Origin: Microlunatus lacustris
Lineage (GTDB): Bacteria > Actinomycetota > Actinomycetes > Propionibacteriales > Propionibacteriaceae
Length of the DNA stretch: 64,000 nt
Direction of reading: 5' to 3'
NCBI GenBank assembly: GCA_039527025.1
Contig: BAAAJN010000011.1
Coordinates: 1 to 64,000, forward strand
Shown: positions 48,098 through 56,973 of the stretch, piece after piece
Position numbering within the stretch: position 1 is the first letter of the stretch
Layout of the letters: every line of letters starts with the position of its first letter
The notes under the pieces: model-generated
Database searches by the model: none
Seen by the model: only the letters and a program-made list of their open reading frames with translations
What the model was told of the DNA's origin: nothing
Made by a program: the position numbers and the translations under genes

Positions 48098-49278
48098 CGC
48101 GGGTCGGCTCTCGTCCGTCGGCCCGGGCCGCCGTCGCGCCGTTCGCGGTGATGAGCATCCTCAACCGGGTGGCCGAGCTGCGCGCGGCGGGCCGCGACGT
48201 CGTCTCGCTCTGCGCCGGCGAGCCGTCGGCCGGGGCACCGACCGACGTCCGCGCCGCGATGGCCGCCCTGATGGGCGGGGAGGTGCCGCTGGGCTACACC
48301 GAGACGTTCGGCATCCGTCCGCTGCGCGAGGCGCTGGCCGGCCACTACGCCCGCTGGTACGGCCTGGACGTCGACCCGGCCGCCGTGGCCGTCACCACCG
48401 GCTCGTCCGGTGCCTTCACGCTGGCCTTCCTGGCCGCCTTCGACGCCGGCGACCGGGTGGCGCTGGCCCGGCCGGGCTACCCGGCCTACCGCAACATCCT
48501 CACCGCACTGGGGTGCGAGGTGGTGGAGCTGGACTGCGGCCCCGAGCAGCGCTACCAGCCCGACGTCCAGGCGCTGGCGGCGGCGCACGCCCGAGCGCCG
48601 CTGGCCGGGCTGGTGCTGGCCTCGCCGGCCAACCCGACCGGGACGATGGTGGACGCGGCGCAGCTGGCGTCGCTGGCCAGCTGGTGCCGGGCGCACGACG
48701 TCCGGCTGGTCAGCGACGAGATCTACCACGGCATCACCGCCTCCGGCGAGGTCGGCAGCTGCGCCTGGAGCGTCGATCCGGACGCGCTCGTGGTCTCCTC
48801 GTTCTCCAAGTTCTGGGGGATGACGGGGTGGCGGCTGGGCTGGTGCCTGGTGCCGCCGGACCTGCGGTCGGCCTTCGACGCGCTCGCCGGCAACTTCGCC
48901 CTCTGCGCGCCGGTCCCCGCCCAGCACGCCGCCGTCGCGGCCTTCTCCGAGCGCTCCTACACCGAGGCCGCCGCCGCCGGGCGGACCTTCGACGACGCCC
49001 GCCGGGTGCTGCTGGCAGCCCTGCCCGAGCTGGGCTGGGGTGCGGTCGCCCCGGCGGACGGGGCGTTCTACGTCTACGCCGAGCTGGGCGCGGCCCTCGG
49101 CGACCACGCCGACTCCGTCGCCTGGTGCGCGGCGCTGCTCGAGCGCGAGGGGGTCGCGCTGACCCCGGGCACCGACTTCGACACCGTCCGCGGCGGCAGC
49201 GCCGTCCGGGTCTCCCTGGCGGCCGGCCCCGACGCCGTCGCCGAGGCCATCCCCCGGATCCGCCGCTTCCAGTCCTGA
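48094..49278 (+). CDS. Fold-type I PLP aminotransferase
   Basis: A 394-residue class I/II aminotransferase. VVSLCAGEPSAGAPTDVRAA, TTGSSGAFTLAFLAAF, LASPANPTGTMVD (PLP ring contact), RLVSDEIYHGIT (Asp, Tyr) and SSFSKFWGMTGWRLGW (PLP lysine) are all clear. It belongs to the aspartate/aromatic aminotransferase group, and an amino acid substrate is likely. The ATG at 48094 overlaps the CGNR stop. The motif set is complete, so it should be active. Confidence 0.92.
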   Translation: MTRVGSRPSARAAVAPFAVMSILNRVAELRAAGRDVVSLCAGEPSAGAPTDVRAAMAALMGGEVPLGYTETFGIRPLREALAGHYARWYGLDVDPAAVAVTTGSSGAFTLAFLAAFDAGDRVALARPGYPAYRNILTALGCEVVELDCGPEQRYQPDVQALAAAHARAPLAGLVLASPANPTGTMVDAAQLASLASWCRAHDVRLVSDEIYHGITASGEVGSCAWSVDPDALVVSSFSKFWGMTGWRLGWCLVPPDLRSAFDALAGNFALCAPVPAQHAAVAAFSERSYTEAAAAGRTFDDARRVLLAALPELGWGAVAPADGAFYVYAELGAALGDHADSVAWCAALLEREGVALTPGTDFDTVRGGSAVRVSLAAGPDAVAEAIPRIRRFQS

Positions 49279-49358
49279 CCCGGTCCGTCCGGAGCTCGAG
49301 GGAATCGACAGCGAGACGATGGTGATCGGGACGACCGACGTCTGAGCGACCTCGCCGC

Positions 49359-50243
49359 TCAGAACGCGTAGGCCAGCAGGTCGGCCAGCAGCTCCTCCCC
49401 GTCGACGTCGAGTCCGCGGGCCGCGAACCAGGTGGCGACGTTGCGGCAGTCCCGGGCCAGGAAGTCCATCCCGGCGGCGTTGCCCACCACGTCGACGGCC
49501 TGCGGCAGGTCGATCAGCACCACCCGCTCCTCGGTGGCCAGCACGTTGAACGGCGACAGGTCACCGTGCGCGAGGCCCATCGCGGCCATCACCCGCATCG
49601 CCTCGACCAGCTGGTCCCAGTAGCGGGCCAGCAGGTCGGGGGCCGGCCGGGTCTGCGCCAGCCGCGGAGCCGTGCGGCCGTCCTCCAGCGTCACCAGCTC
49701 CATGAGGATCTCGGTGCCGTCCAGCTGGACCGGGTAGGGCACAGGCAGCCCGGCGGACCAGAACCGGGCCAGGTGCTCGAACTCGGCCGTGGCCCACTGG
49801 CCGGCCTCGACGGTCCGGCCCCAGCGGGTGCCCTTGGCGGTGGCCCGGCGGTCGCGGCTGTTCCGCATCCGCCGGTGCTCGGTGTAGCCGGCGTCGCGGT
49901 GGAACAGCCGGTGGTCGGTACCGCGGTAGCGCTTGGCGGCCAGCACCACGCCGTCCTCAGCGGGCACGGCGCGCTCCAGCAGGAAGACGTCGGCCTCCTT
50001 GCCGGTCTTGAGGATGCCCAGCTCGGTGTCGACGGCGGCGCTGGCCGTCACCAGCCAGTCGGGCCAGGGTCGGGGTCCGGCGAGGACGCCGATGTCGTCC
50101 CAGGTGGACCAGCGGCGGCCGGGGCCGAGGTCGTCGTCGAGCGGGACGAACTCCGGGGCCAGGAGGTCGGCGCCGGTCTCGAGGTGGAGGGGGTCAGGGG
50201 TGGCGGCGAGGTCGCGCGCGCCGGGTGCTGCGGGGTCGGACAT
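49359..50243 (-). CDS. RIO1-family serine protein kinase
   Basis: A 294-residue RIO kinase. LGILKTGKEADVFLLER is the RIO nucleotide loop, AAKRYRGTDHR holds the ATP-binding lysine, GLAHGDLSPFNVLA is the catalytic loop and VVLIDLPQAVD the metal loop (DLPQ). These are unmistakable family motifs. Bacterial RIO kinases are little studied; substrates are unknown. The start is the ATG at 50243, with GGAG about 11 bases upstream; the reading frame stays open further upstream but is not conserved. It diverges from the BCKDH operon. Confidence 0.9.
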   Translation of the reverse strand: MSDPAAPGARDLAATPDPLHLETGADLLAPEFVPLDDDLGPGRRWSTWDDIGVLAGPRPWPDWLVTASAAVDTELGILKTGKEADVFLLERAVPAEDGVVLAAKRYRGTDHRLFHRDAGYTEHRRMRNSRDRRATAKGTRWGRTVEAGQWATAEFEHLARFWSAGLPVPYPVQLDGTEILMELVTLEDGRTAPRLAQTRPAPDLLARYWDQLVEAMRVMAAMGLAHGDLSPFNVLATEERVVLIDLPQAVDVVGNAAGMDFLARDCRNVATWFAARGLDVDGEELLADLLAYAF

Positions 50244-50548
50244 GGTGATGAGGTGCTCCAGAGGCGAAGGGACGGGTCGGGGTGGACCCGGGCACGGTGG
50301 TGGACACGTTCCGCCTCCTTCGTCTGGGGGCGTCCCCGCAGGACGCCGACGGTTCACCCTCGCGTGAAGAAGTAGGCCCTGCAAGTTGTTTTCCGGGGCC
50401 CCCGCCGCGGGCGGTACGTTGTCGAGCGCGGCGGCCGACGCGGACCCGACCGGGGACGTGCGCGGCTGGCCGGACCCGTCCACCGACGGAGCCGGCGCCG
50501 CGGGAGCGGGCCGGGGGTGGTGCGCCCCGAGCCGAGGAGAGGAAGCCT
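50244..50548. other. Divergent intergenic region between RIO kinase and bkdA
   Basis: It has about 305 bases without a gene I can support. It holds a short inverted repeat (TTCAC...GTGAA near 50354-50369), a GAAGAAGTAGG segment resembling one arm of the 20498 repeat, and a TACGTT near 50414 that could be a -10. No riboswitch or RNA gene is recognisable. Confidence 0.5.
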
Positions 50549-51757
50549 GTGAGCGAGGTCAGCCGAGTCGGGGCCATCCCGCACGTGGATCCGGACGCCG
50601 GCGTTCCCGGTCCGGGTGAGGGGGCCGAGCTGGTCCAGCTGCTGACGCCGGACGGCGAGCGGCGCGAGCACCCCGACCACGCCTTCACGGGTACCGACGA
50701 GGACGTCCGCGGCTACTACCGGGACATGGTGCTCAGCCGCCGGGTGGACGCCGAGGCCACCGCTCTCCAGCGGCAGGGCGAGCTGGGCGTGTGGGCCTCG
50801 AGCCTGGGCCAGGAGGCCGCGCAGGTCGGGTCCGGGCACGCGATGCGCCCGCAGGACTTCGCCTTCCCGACCTACCGCGAGCACGGCGTGGCCTGGGTCC
50901 GGGGGGTCGAGCCGCTGCGGCTGCTGGCCATGTTCCGCGGCGTCGACCACGGCGCCTGGGACATCGAGCAGACCCGCTTCGGGCCCTACGCGATCATCAT
51001 CGGCTCCCAGACCCTGCACGCCACCGGTTACGCCATGGGCATCGAGCGCGACGGCCTGGTGGGCACCGGCGACCCGGACCGCGACACCGCGGTCGTCGCC
51101 TACTTCGGCGACGGCGCGACCAGCCAGGGCGACGTCAACGAGGCCTTCATCTTCGCCAGCTCCTACAACGCCCCGGTCGTCTTCTTCTGCCAGAACAACC
51201 AGTGGGCCATCTCCGAGCCGATCGAGCGGCAGTCGCGGATCCCGCTCTACCGCCGGGCCTCCGGCTTCGGCTTCCCCGGCGTGCGCGTCGACGGCAACGA
51301 CGTGCTGGCGGTGCAGGCGGTCACCGCCGCCGCCCTGGAGCGGGCCCGCTCCGGCAACGGCCCCACGCTGATCGAGGCCTACACCTACCGGATGGGCGCC
51401 CACACCACCTCCGACGACCCGAGCAAGTACCGGCTGGCCGACGAGCTGGAGCACTGGCGGCTCAAGGACCCGATCGCCCGGGTCAAGGCCTACCTGACCG
51501 CCGGCGGGCTGGCCGACGACGGGTTCTTCGCCGCCGTCGACGCCGAGGCCGACACCATGGCCGTCGAGCTGCGGGCCGCCTGCCTGGCCCTGCCCGAGCC
51601 GAGCCTGACCGAGACCTTCGACTGGGTCTACGCCGAGCAGACCCCGTACCTGCGGGCCCAGCAGGCCGCCCACGCCGAGTACGTCGCGACGTTCGAGGAC
51701 CCTGATCCGCTCCCTGACCTCGTCGACGGCCCGACGGCGTCCGGAGGTGCCCGGTGA
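50549..51757 (+). CDS. bkdA: Branched-chain 2-oxoacid dehydrogenase E1 alpha subunit
   Basis: A 402-residue thiamine-diphosphate enzyme subunit. TALQRQGELGVWASSLGQEA, TYREHGVAWVRG and GTQTLHA-like GSQTLHATGYAMG are typical of actinobacterial BkdA. The ThDP motif is FGDGATSQGDVNEAFIFA...NNQWAIS. The phosphorylation-loop equivalent is YRMGAHTTSDDPSKYR. With E1 beta it decarboxylates a 2-oxoacid and passes the acyl group to lipoyl-E2. The GTG at 50549 has GAGGAGAGG upstream. The C-terminal PLPDLVDGP resembles a decayed copy of the PELVEG repeat. The stop overlaps bkdB by 4 bases. Pyruvate rather than branched-chain oxoacids cannot be excluded. Confidence 0.9.
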   Translation: MSEVSRVGAIPHVDPDAGVPGPGEGAELVQLLTPDGERREHPDHAFTGTDEDVRGYYRDMVLSRRVDAEATALQRQGELGVWASSLGQEAAQVGSGHAMRPQDFAFPTYREHGVAWVRGVEPLRLLAMFRGVDHGAWDIEQTRFGPYAIIIGSQTLHATGYAMGIERDGLVGTGDPDRDTAVVAYFGDGATSQGDVNEAFIFASSYNAPVVFFCQNNQWAISEPIERQSRIPLYRRASGFGFPGVRVDGNDVLAVQAVTAAALERARSGNGPTLIEAYTYRMGAHTTSDDPSKYRLADELEHWRLKDPIARVKAYLTAGGLADDGFFAAVDAEADTMAVELRAACLALPEPSLTETFDWVYAEQTPYLRAQQAAHAEYVATFEDPDPLPDLVDGPTASGGAR

Positions 51758-52728
51758 CCACGCTGACCATGGCCAAGGCCATCAACGCCGGCCTGCGCCG
51801 GGCCCTCGAGGCCGACCCCAAGGTCGTCCTGGCCGGGGAGGACATCGGCAAGCTGGGCGGGGTCTTCCGGGTGACCGAGGGCCTGCAGAAGGACTTCGGC
51901 GAGGGCCGGGTCATCGACTCCCCGCTGGCCGAGTCCGGCATCATCGGCACCGCCGTCGGGATGGCCATCCGCGGCTACCGGCCGGTGTGCGAGATCCAGT
52001 TCGACGGCTTCGTCTACCCGGCCTTCGACCAGATCGTCAGCCAGGTGGCCAAGCTCCGCTACCGGACCCGCGGCGCGCTGAGCATCCCGATGGTCATCCG
52101 GATCCCGTTCGGCGGTGGCATCGGCGGCGTCGAGCACCACAGCGAGTCGCCGGAGAGCTACTTCGTGCACACCGCCGGGCTCAAGGTGGTCAGCTGCGCC
52201 ACCCCCGTCGACGCCTACTGGATGATCCAGCAGGCCGTCGCCTCCGACGACCCGGTCGTCTTCCTGGAGCCCAAGCGCCGCTACCACGAGCGGGCCGAGG
52301 TCGACGAGACGGCGACGCCGCTGCCGCTGCACGCGGCGTCGGTGCTGCGCGAGGGCCGCGACGTCACCCTGCTGGCCTACGGGCCGATGGTGAAGACGTG
52401 CCTGGACGCGGCGGCCGCGGCCGCCGACGAGGGCCGCGACCTGGAGGTCGTCGACCTCCGCTCGCTGTCCCCGCTGGACATGGCCGCGGTGGCCACCTCG
52501 GCCCAGAAGACCGGTCGCGTCGTCGTCGTGCACGAGGCCCCGCTGACCCTGGGCCTGGGCGCGGAGCTGGCCGCCCGGATCACCGAGGAGTGCTTCTACT
52601 CCCTGGAGGCGCCGGTGCTGCGGGTGGGTGGGTTCGACACCCCGTACCCGCCGAGCAAGGTCGAGGACGGCTACCTGCCCGACCTGGACCGGGTGCTCGA
52701 CATGGTCGACCGCTCGCTGGCCTACTGA
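51754..52728 (+). CDS. bkdB: Branched-chain 2-oxoacid dehydrogenase E1 beta subunit
   Basis: A 324-residue partner of BkdA. LAGEDIGKLGGVFRVT, IDSPLAESGIIGTAVGMA (thiamine-site Glu region), FDGFVYPAFDQIVSQ, GGGIGGVEHHSES and VVHEAPLTLGLGAE are standard E1 beta motifs. It contributes the pyrimidine side of the ThDP site and the E2-binding C-terminal domain. The GTG at 51754 overlaps bkdA, giving 1:1 synthesis. E2 follows 15 bases downstream with GAGGA before its start. Confidence 0.93.
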   Translation: MTTLTMAKAINAGLRRALEADPKVVLAGEDIGKLGGVFRVTEGLQKDFGEGRVIDSPLAESGIIGTAVGMAIRGYRPVCEIQFDGFVYPAFDQIVSQVAKLRYRTRGALSIPMVIRIPFGGGIGGVEHHSESPESYFVHTAGLKVVSCATPVDAYWMIQQAVASDDPVVFLEPKRRYHERAEVDETATPLPLHAASVLREGRDVTLLAYGPMVKTCLDAAAAAADEGRDLEVVDLRSLSPLDMAAVATSAQKTGRVVVVHEAPLTLGLGAELAARITEECFYSLEAPVLRVGGFDTPYPPSKVEDGYLPDLDRVLDMVDRSLAY

Positions 52729-52743
52729 GGAGGACGAGAGACC

Positions 52744-54216
52744 GTGGCAATCCGTGAGTTCCGCCTGCCCGACCCCGGGGAGGGCCTCGTCGAGGCCGAC
52801 GTCGTCACCTGGCGGGTGGCCGTCGGCGACACCGTCAAGATCAACGACATCCTGCTGGAGATCGAGACCAGCAAGTCCCTCGTCGAACTGCCCAGCCCGT
52901 ACGCCGGGACGGTCACCGCCCTGCTGGTGGCCGAGGGCGAGACCGCCGACGTCGGGGCGCCGATCATCGCCATCGACGACGGGACGGCTGACGCCGCGGG
53001 CCCGTCGGCCGACCCTGCCGAGGACCGCGTGGTCGAGCCGAGTGACGGCATGGCAGGGGGCGGCGACGGAGGCCGGCGCGTGCCCAACCTGGTCGGGTAC
53101 GGCCCCCGCACCGGGGAGAGCAAGCGACGCCCGCGCAAGACCGCCGCGCCCGACCCGGCCCCGCAGCGGACCCACGACCAGCTGGCCGGCACCTTCGCCA
53201 CCGACGTCGCGGTCTCCCGCCGGACCGACGACCGCGCCGCCCTGCAGGTCAGCCCACCCGCGCCCCCGGCTGCCCCGCTGCCCGGGCCCGGTCCGGCCGC
53301 GCCCGAGCCGGTGCTCCGCGGTGGCGCCGTGCTGGCCAAGCCCCCGGTCCGCAAGCTGGCCAAGGACCTCGGCCTCGACCTGACCACCGTCGACGGGACA
53401 GGCCCCGGCGGGGTGATCACCCGCGACGACGTGACGGCGGCGGCCGCGGCGGCTTCCGCCCCTGCCCCCGTCGCGGCCGCCGCCCCGCCGAGCCGACGGT
53501 CCGACGGCGGCGACGTGCGGATCCCGGTCCGCGGGGTGCGCAAGGCGACGGCCGAGGCGATGGTCCGGTCGGCGTTCACCGCCCCGCACGTCACCGAGTG
53601 GCTGACCTGCGACGTCACGGCGAGCATGGAGCTGCTGGAGCGGCTCAAGGTCCGTCGGGAGTTCCGCGACGTCCGGATCTCACCGCTGCTGCTGGTCAGC
53701 AAGGCCGTCTGCCTCGCGCTCGGGCGGACGCCGGAGCTGAACTCCTTCTGGGACGAGCCGGCGGCCGAGATCGTCCAGCTCGGGTCGGTCAACCTCGGCA
53801 TCGCCGCGGCCACGCCGCGCGGGCTGGTCGTGCCCAACATCAAGGGCGCCCAGGAGCTGGGCCTGCTCGAGCTGGCGCAGGCGATCAACGCGCTGGTGGC
53901 GACGGCCCGCGAGGGCCGGACGCAGCCCGCCGAGATGGCGCAGGGCAGCTTCACCATCACCAACGTCGGCACCTTCGGCGTCGACGCCGGCACCCCGATC
54001 CTCAACCCCGGCGAGTCCGGCATCCTCTGCTTCGGCCAGATCGCCCGCCGCCCCTGGGTGGTCGGTGCGGGAGCCGACGAGCGGATCGAGCCCCGCTGGG
54101 TCACGACCCTGGCCGTCTCCTTCGACCACCGGCTGGCCGACGGCGCCCAGGGCTCGACCTTCCTGGCCGACGTGGCCGGCATCCTCGGCGACCCGGGGCT
54201 CGGCCTGCTCTTCTGA
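52744..54216 (+). CDS. bkdC: Branched-chain 2-oxoacid dehydrogenase E2 (lipoyl acyltransferase)
   Basis: A 490-residue protein with one lipoyl domain (about 2-80; lipoyl lysine in IETSKSLVELPS), an Ala/Pro-rich linker, a peripheral subunit-binding domain near 200-235 (PPVRKLAKDLGLDLTTV, then GTGPGGVITRDDV), another linker, then the acyltransferase core (about 260-490). The core shows HVTEWLTCDVTASMEL, TITNVGTFGVDAG and the catalytic SFDHRLADGAQGS (His and Asp). The GTG start at 52744 gives the expected MAIREF N-terminus. E3 (dihydrolipoyl dehydrogenase) is not here. The stop codon is the first unit of a minisatellite. Confidence 0.93.
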   Translation: MAIREFRLPDPGEGLVEADVVTWRVAVGDTVKINDILLEIETSKSLVELPSPYAGTVTALLVAEGETADVGAPIIAIDDGTADAAGPSADPAEDRVVEPSDGMAGGGDGGRRVPNLVGYGPRTGESKRRPRKTAAPDPAPQRTHDQLAGTFATDVAVSRRTDDRAALQVSPPAPPAAPLPGPGPAAPEPVLRGGAVLAKPPVRKLAKDLGLDLTTVDGTGPGGVITRDDVTAAAAAASAPAPVAAAAPPSRRSDGGDVRIPVRGVRKATAEAMVRSAFTAPHVTEWLTCDVTASMELLERLKVRREFRDVRISPLLLVSKAVCLALGRTPELNSFWDEPAAEIVQLGSVNLGIAAATPRGLVVPNIKGAQELGLLELAQAINALVATAREGRTQPAEMAQGSFTITNVGTFGVDAGTPILNPGESGILCFGQIARRPWVVGAGADERIEPRWVTTLAVSFDHRLADGAQGSTFLADVAGILGDPGLGLLF

Positions 54217-54356
54217 CCTGCCGCCCCTGACCCCGCCGCCCCTGACCCCGCCGCCCCTGACCCCGCCGTCCCTGACCCTGCCGCTCCCTGACCCCGTCGC
54301 TCCCTGAGCTCGTCGCTCCCTGAGCTCGTCGAAGGGGCCCTTCGACGAGCTCAGGG
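54214..54356. repeat. 14-16 bp minisatellite ending in a perfect 19-bp palindrome
   Basis: Eight units each begin TGA: at 54214, 54228, 54243, 54258, 54273, 54289, 54305 and 54321. They grade from TGACCCCGCCGCCCC to TGAGCTCGTCGCTCCC. The last unit is the left arm of a perfect inverted repeat (54318-54336 and 54338-54356, CCCTGAGCTCGTCGAAGGG). It lies between convergent bkdC and the nuclease gene, and the palindrome may terminate both. Confidence 0.8.
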
Positions 54357-54390
54357 AACGGGGCCAGGTCCAGGGGGCGAGGGGTGAGGC

Positions 54391-56304
54391 TCAGCGGCGC
54401 AGGCCGGCGACCACGGGGTCGTGGTCGGAGGAGCGTCGCGGGTCGGCCCGGTAGTAGTCCACCGCGGTGGTCCGGTACTGCGAGTACTCCAGCGCCGGGG
54501 ACTGCCCGGCGTTCATGTTCCAGACCTGCGCCCGGGTCAGCCGGCGCGCCGCCGCGTCGTCGAGCAGCACGTGGTCCAGCGAGCCGACCAGCCCGTCGAA
54601 GCTGTAGGAGTACCGCCGCGCCGGGGCCGCGTTGCGGTAGCCGCCGGCGTAGAGCGCCTGCATCGGGTCCTCCTGGGTGTAGGCGTTGAAGTCGCCGACC
54701 AGCGCGGTCGCGCGGGTGCCGCTGGCCTTCTGCACCCCGGGCAGCCAGCCCAGCAGGGCCTTCGCCTGGCGGACCCGGTCGCCGTTGAAGGCGCCCTGAC
54801 CCTGGCTGGCGTCCGCGTCGTTGTCACCGGTCGCGGCGCTGCTGCTGCTCTTGGACTTGAAGTGGTTGACCACGACGAGCACCGGTCGGCCGCCGCTGCG
54901 GGAGGTGAACGACGCGGCGATCGGGGTGCGGGCGTTCGCGAAGGGCTGGCCCTCGCCGGCTCCGGCGCCGAAGGCGTAGGCCCGGCCGTCGACCCGGACG
55001 TCGCGCCGCTGGTAGATCAGCGCGTTGGTGATGAAGTCCTGCTCTTCGACCGGCTGCAGCTGGTCGGAGGAGCGCACGAACGCCCACTTGCGGTAGCCGG
55101 CCGCGGCGTTCAGCGCGTCCACCAGGGTCGCGGTCGCCTCGTCGGCGGGCTCGCCCAGCTTGGCCGAGTTCTCGATCTCCATCAGGCCGACGACGGAGGC
55201 GTCGAGGGTGTTGATGGCGGCGGTGATCTTGGCCTGCTGGCGGCGCAGGTCGGCGGCGTCCCAGGCCCCGCGGGCGTCGCAGTCGTACGTCACGTTGTAG
55301 CTGCCGCTGGTGTCCAGGTTGCCGCCGGTGCAGCCGGTCCGGCCCTGGCCGGTGGTGGTGAAGTAGTTCAAGACGTTGAACGAGGCGATGCTGAACGCGC
55401 CGCCGACCCGCGGCGTCGGCACCGACCGGCGGGTGGTCGTGGCGATCTCCTGGCCCGCGACGACGGGGGTCGTCGGGTTGAACTTCCAGGTCCCGTTGCG
55501 CCAGTCGACGACGACCGGCTCCCGCAACCGCAAGGTGTCACCGACGGCGACCGCCTTGCCGGCCTGCAGGTAGGGCACGGCGCGGGCCGGCAGCGAGGGC
55601 GTGACCGCGTAGCCGCGGTTGGTGCCGTCGTCCAGGTTGACGGCGAGCGCCTCGTTCTGCGCCGCACGGCGGGCGGCCGCGGGGCTGCCGGCGTCGGCGG
55701 CGTCGGTCGGTTGCACCAGCGGACCGCCGGCGCTGAGGCCGAGCTCGCCGAAGCGGAGCAGCGGGTAGGTGTCGGCCACCGTGAAGCGGTCCTGGCTCTG
55801 CCAGAGCATCGACTCCAGGTTCTCCCGGTGCGCGGCGGTGTCCGCCCAGCGCACGCCGGTGAGCGGTCGGGCCGCGGGGAAGGACCCGGGCACCGGCGTC
55901 ACGGTGACCGGGCCGGCGATCTGGGTGAGCCCGCTGAACTCCCCGGCGGTGCCGCTCACCCGGACGACGTCCCCGCGCTCGACGTCGAAGGGGGTGCTGC
56001 CCAGGAACACGAACACGGCGTCGGAGGGCTGGGCCAGGTCGCGGGTCCGGCCGCCCGTGCCGGGAGTCTGCAGGACGAAGCCGCGGAAGTCGCCGCTGGC
56101 CTGGCCGTAGACGGCGGTCACGACGGCGGGCTCGGTGGTCACCGGCTGCCCGGCGAACGGGGTGGTGGCTCCGGTGCCCTGGATCTGGGCGATGGACAGC
56201 GGCGCGTCGGCGGCGTGCGCGGTGGGCAGCGCGGTGAGCGTGCCCGCGGTCAGTGCGAGCGCGAGGGCGCCGGCGGGCACGCGGGCGAGAGGACCTGGCC
56301 TCAT
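54391..56304 (-). CDS. Secreted ExeM/NucH-type extracellular nuclease
   Basis: A 637-residue protein. A Sec signal peptide (ALALALTAGTLTALPTAHAA, cleavage after about residue 31) leads into an OB-fold-like domain (about 35-300) that begins LSIAQIQGTGATTPFAGQ, typical of ExeM nucleases. The endonuclease/exonuclease/phosphatase domain follows (about 305-637): FSIASFNVLNYFTT, GLMEIENSA (metal Glu), VVVNHFKSK, LVGDFNAYTQEDP and a late SSDHDPVVAGL. It should degrade extracellular DNA or RNA. The ATG at 56304 has GGAG upstream. It is a single gene. Confidence 0.92.
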   Translation of the reverse strand: MRPGPLARVPAGALALALTAGTLTALPTAHAADAPLSIAQIQGTGATTPFAGQPVTTEPAVVTAVYGQASGDFRGFVLQTPGTGGRTRDLAQPSDAVFVFLGSTPFDVERGDVVRVSGTAGEFSGLTQIAGPVTVTPVPGSFPAARPLTGVRWADTAAHRENLESMLWQSQDRFTVADTYPLLRFGELGLSAGGPLVQPTDAADAGSPAAARRAAQNEALAVNLDDGTNRGYAVTPSLPARAVPYLQAGKAVAVGDTLRLREPVVVDWRNGTWKFNPTTPVVAGQEIATTTRRSVPTPRVGGAFSIASFNVLNYFTTTGQGRTGCTGGNLDTSGSYNVTYDCDARGAWDAADLRRQQAKITAAINTLDASVVGLMEIENSAKLGEPADEATATLVDALNAAAGYRKWAFVRSSDQLQPVEEQDFITNALIYQRRDVRVDGRAYAFGAGAGEGQPFANARTPIAASFTSRSGGRPVLVVVNHFKSKSSSSAATGDNDADASQGQGAFNGDRVRQAKALLGWLPGVQKASGTRATALVGDFNAYTQEDPMQALYAGGYRNAAPARRYSYSFDGLVGSLDHVLLDDAAARRLTRAQVWNMNAGQSPALEYSQYRTTAVDYYRADPRRSSDHDPVVAGLRR

Positions 56305-56408
56305 GAGCGGTCTCCTGGGTCGGGGGATCGGCGAGATGCTCCGTTCTACCGCTCCGGTCTGACAGTTCGGCGTCGGGCAGGTGACACCTCGGGCCTGCTC
56401 GTCGCAGG

Positions 56409-56951
56409 ATGAGGCCGGTGACGACGCTGCACCTGATGGTCGGGCTGCCCGGCGCGGGCAAGACGACCCGGGCCCGGACGCTGGCCGCCGAGCACGGCGC
56501 GCTGCGGCTGACGCCCGACGCCTGGATGCTGCCGCTCTACGGGGCGTCCGACCCGGACGGCCAGCGCGACGTGCTGGAGGGCCGGTTGGTGTCGGTGGCC
56601 CTGCAGGCGTTGGCGCTGGGCACCAGCGTTGTCCTCGACTTCGGCTTCTGGGGCCGCGACGAGCGGTCGTCGCTGCGGGCCCTCGCCGCCGGGGTCGGCG
56701 CCAGGGCCGAGGTCGTCTACCTGCCCGTCGACCGGGAGACCCAGCGGGCCCGGGTGGGGCGCCGCTGGGACGAGACGCCGGGGGAGACCTTCGCGATGAC
56801 CGAGGAGGAGATCGACGCCTCCCGCCGGGCGTTCGAGGAACCCGACGCCGCCGAGCTGGCCGGCGGGGCCGTGCCTCCCGCGCCGCCGGGCAGCGGGGGC
56901 TGGGCCGCCTGGGTCGCGGTCCGCTGGCCGTCGTCGGACGTGGTGGGCTGA
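56409..56951 (+). CDS. P-loop kinase / AAA-type ATP-binding protein (zeta-toxin-like fold)
   Basis: A 180-residue P-loop protein. LHLMVGLPGAGKTTRARTLA is the Walker A at about 7-26. LRLTPDAWMLPLYG holds the Asp of this kinase family, VVLDFGFWGRDERS is the Walker B/LID region and YLPVDRETQRARV the arginine-rich lid. It matches the AAA_33/zeta-like small kinases found alone in many actinobacteria. Substrate unknown. The ATG at 56409 is very close to its purine stretch; a GTG at 56418 could be the real start. No antitoxin partner is adjacent. Confidence 0.82.
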   Translation: MRPVTTLHLMVGLPGAGKTTRARTLAAEHGALRLTPDAWMLPLYGASDPDGQRDVLEGRLVSVALQALALGTSVVLDFGFWGRDERSSLRALAAGVGARAEVVYLPVDRETQRARVGRRWDETPGETFAMTEEEIDASRRAFEEPDAAELAGGAVPPAPPGSGGWAAWVAVRWPSSDVVG

Positions 56952-56973
56952 CCGCGGCGGCGGCCCCCGGTCC

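Noticed and set aside
54214..54356. CRISPR array
   Set aside because: The units are contiguous 14-16 bp tandem repeats without spacers and there are no cas genes. It is a minisatellite.
56409..56951. Zeta toxin of a toxin-antitoxin pair
   Set aside because: It has the P-loop kinase fold, but there is no small antitoxin gene beside it and the zeta active-site set is not evident, so it is left as a generic P-loop kinase.
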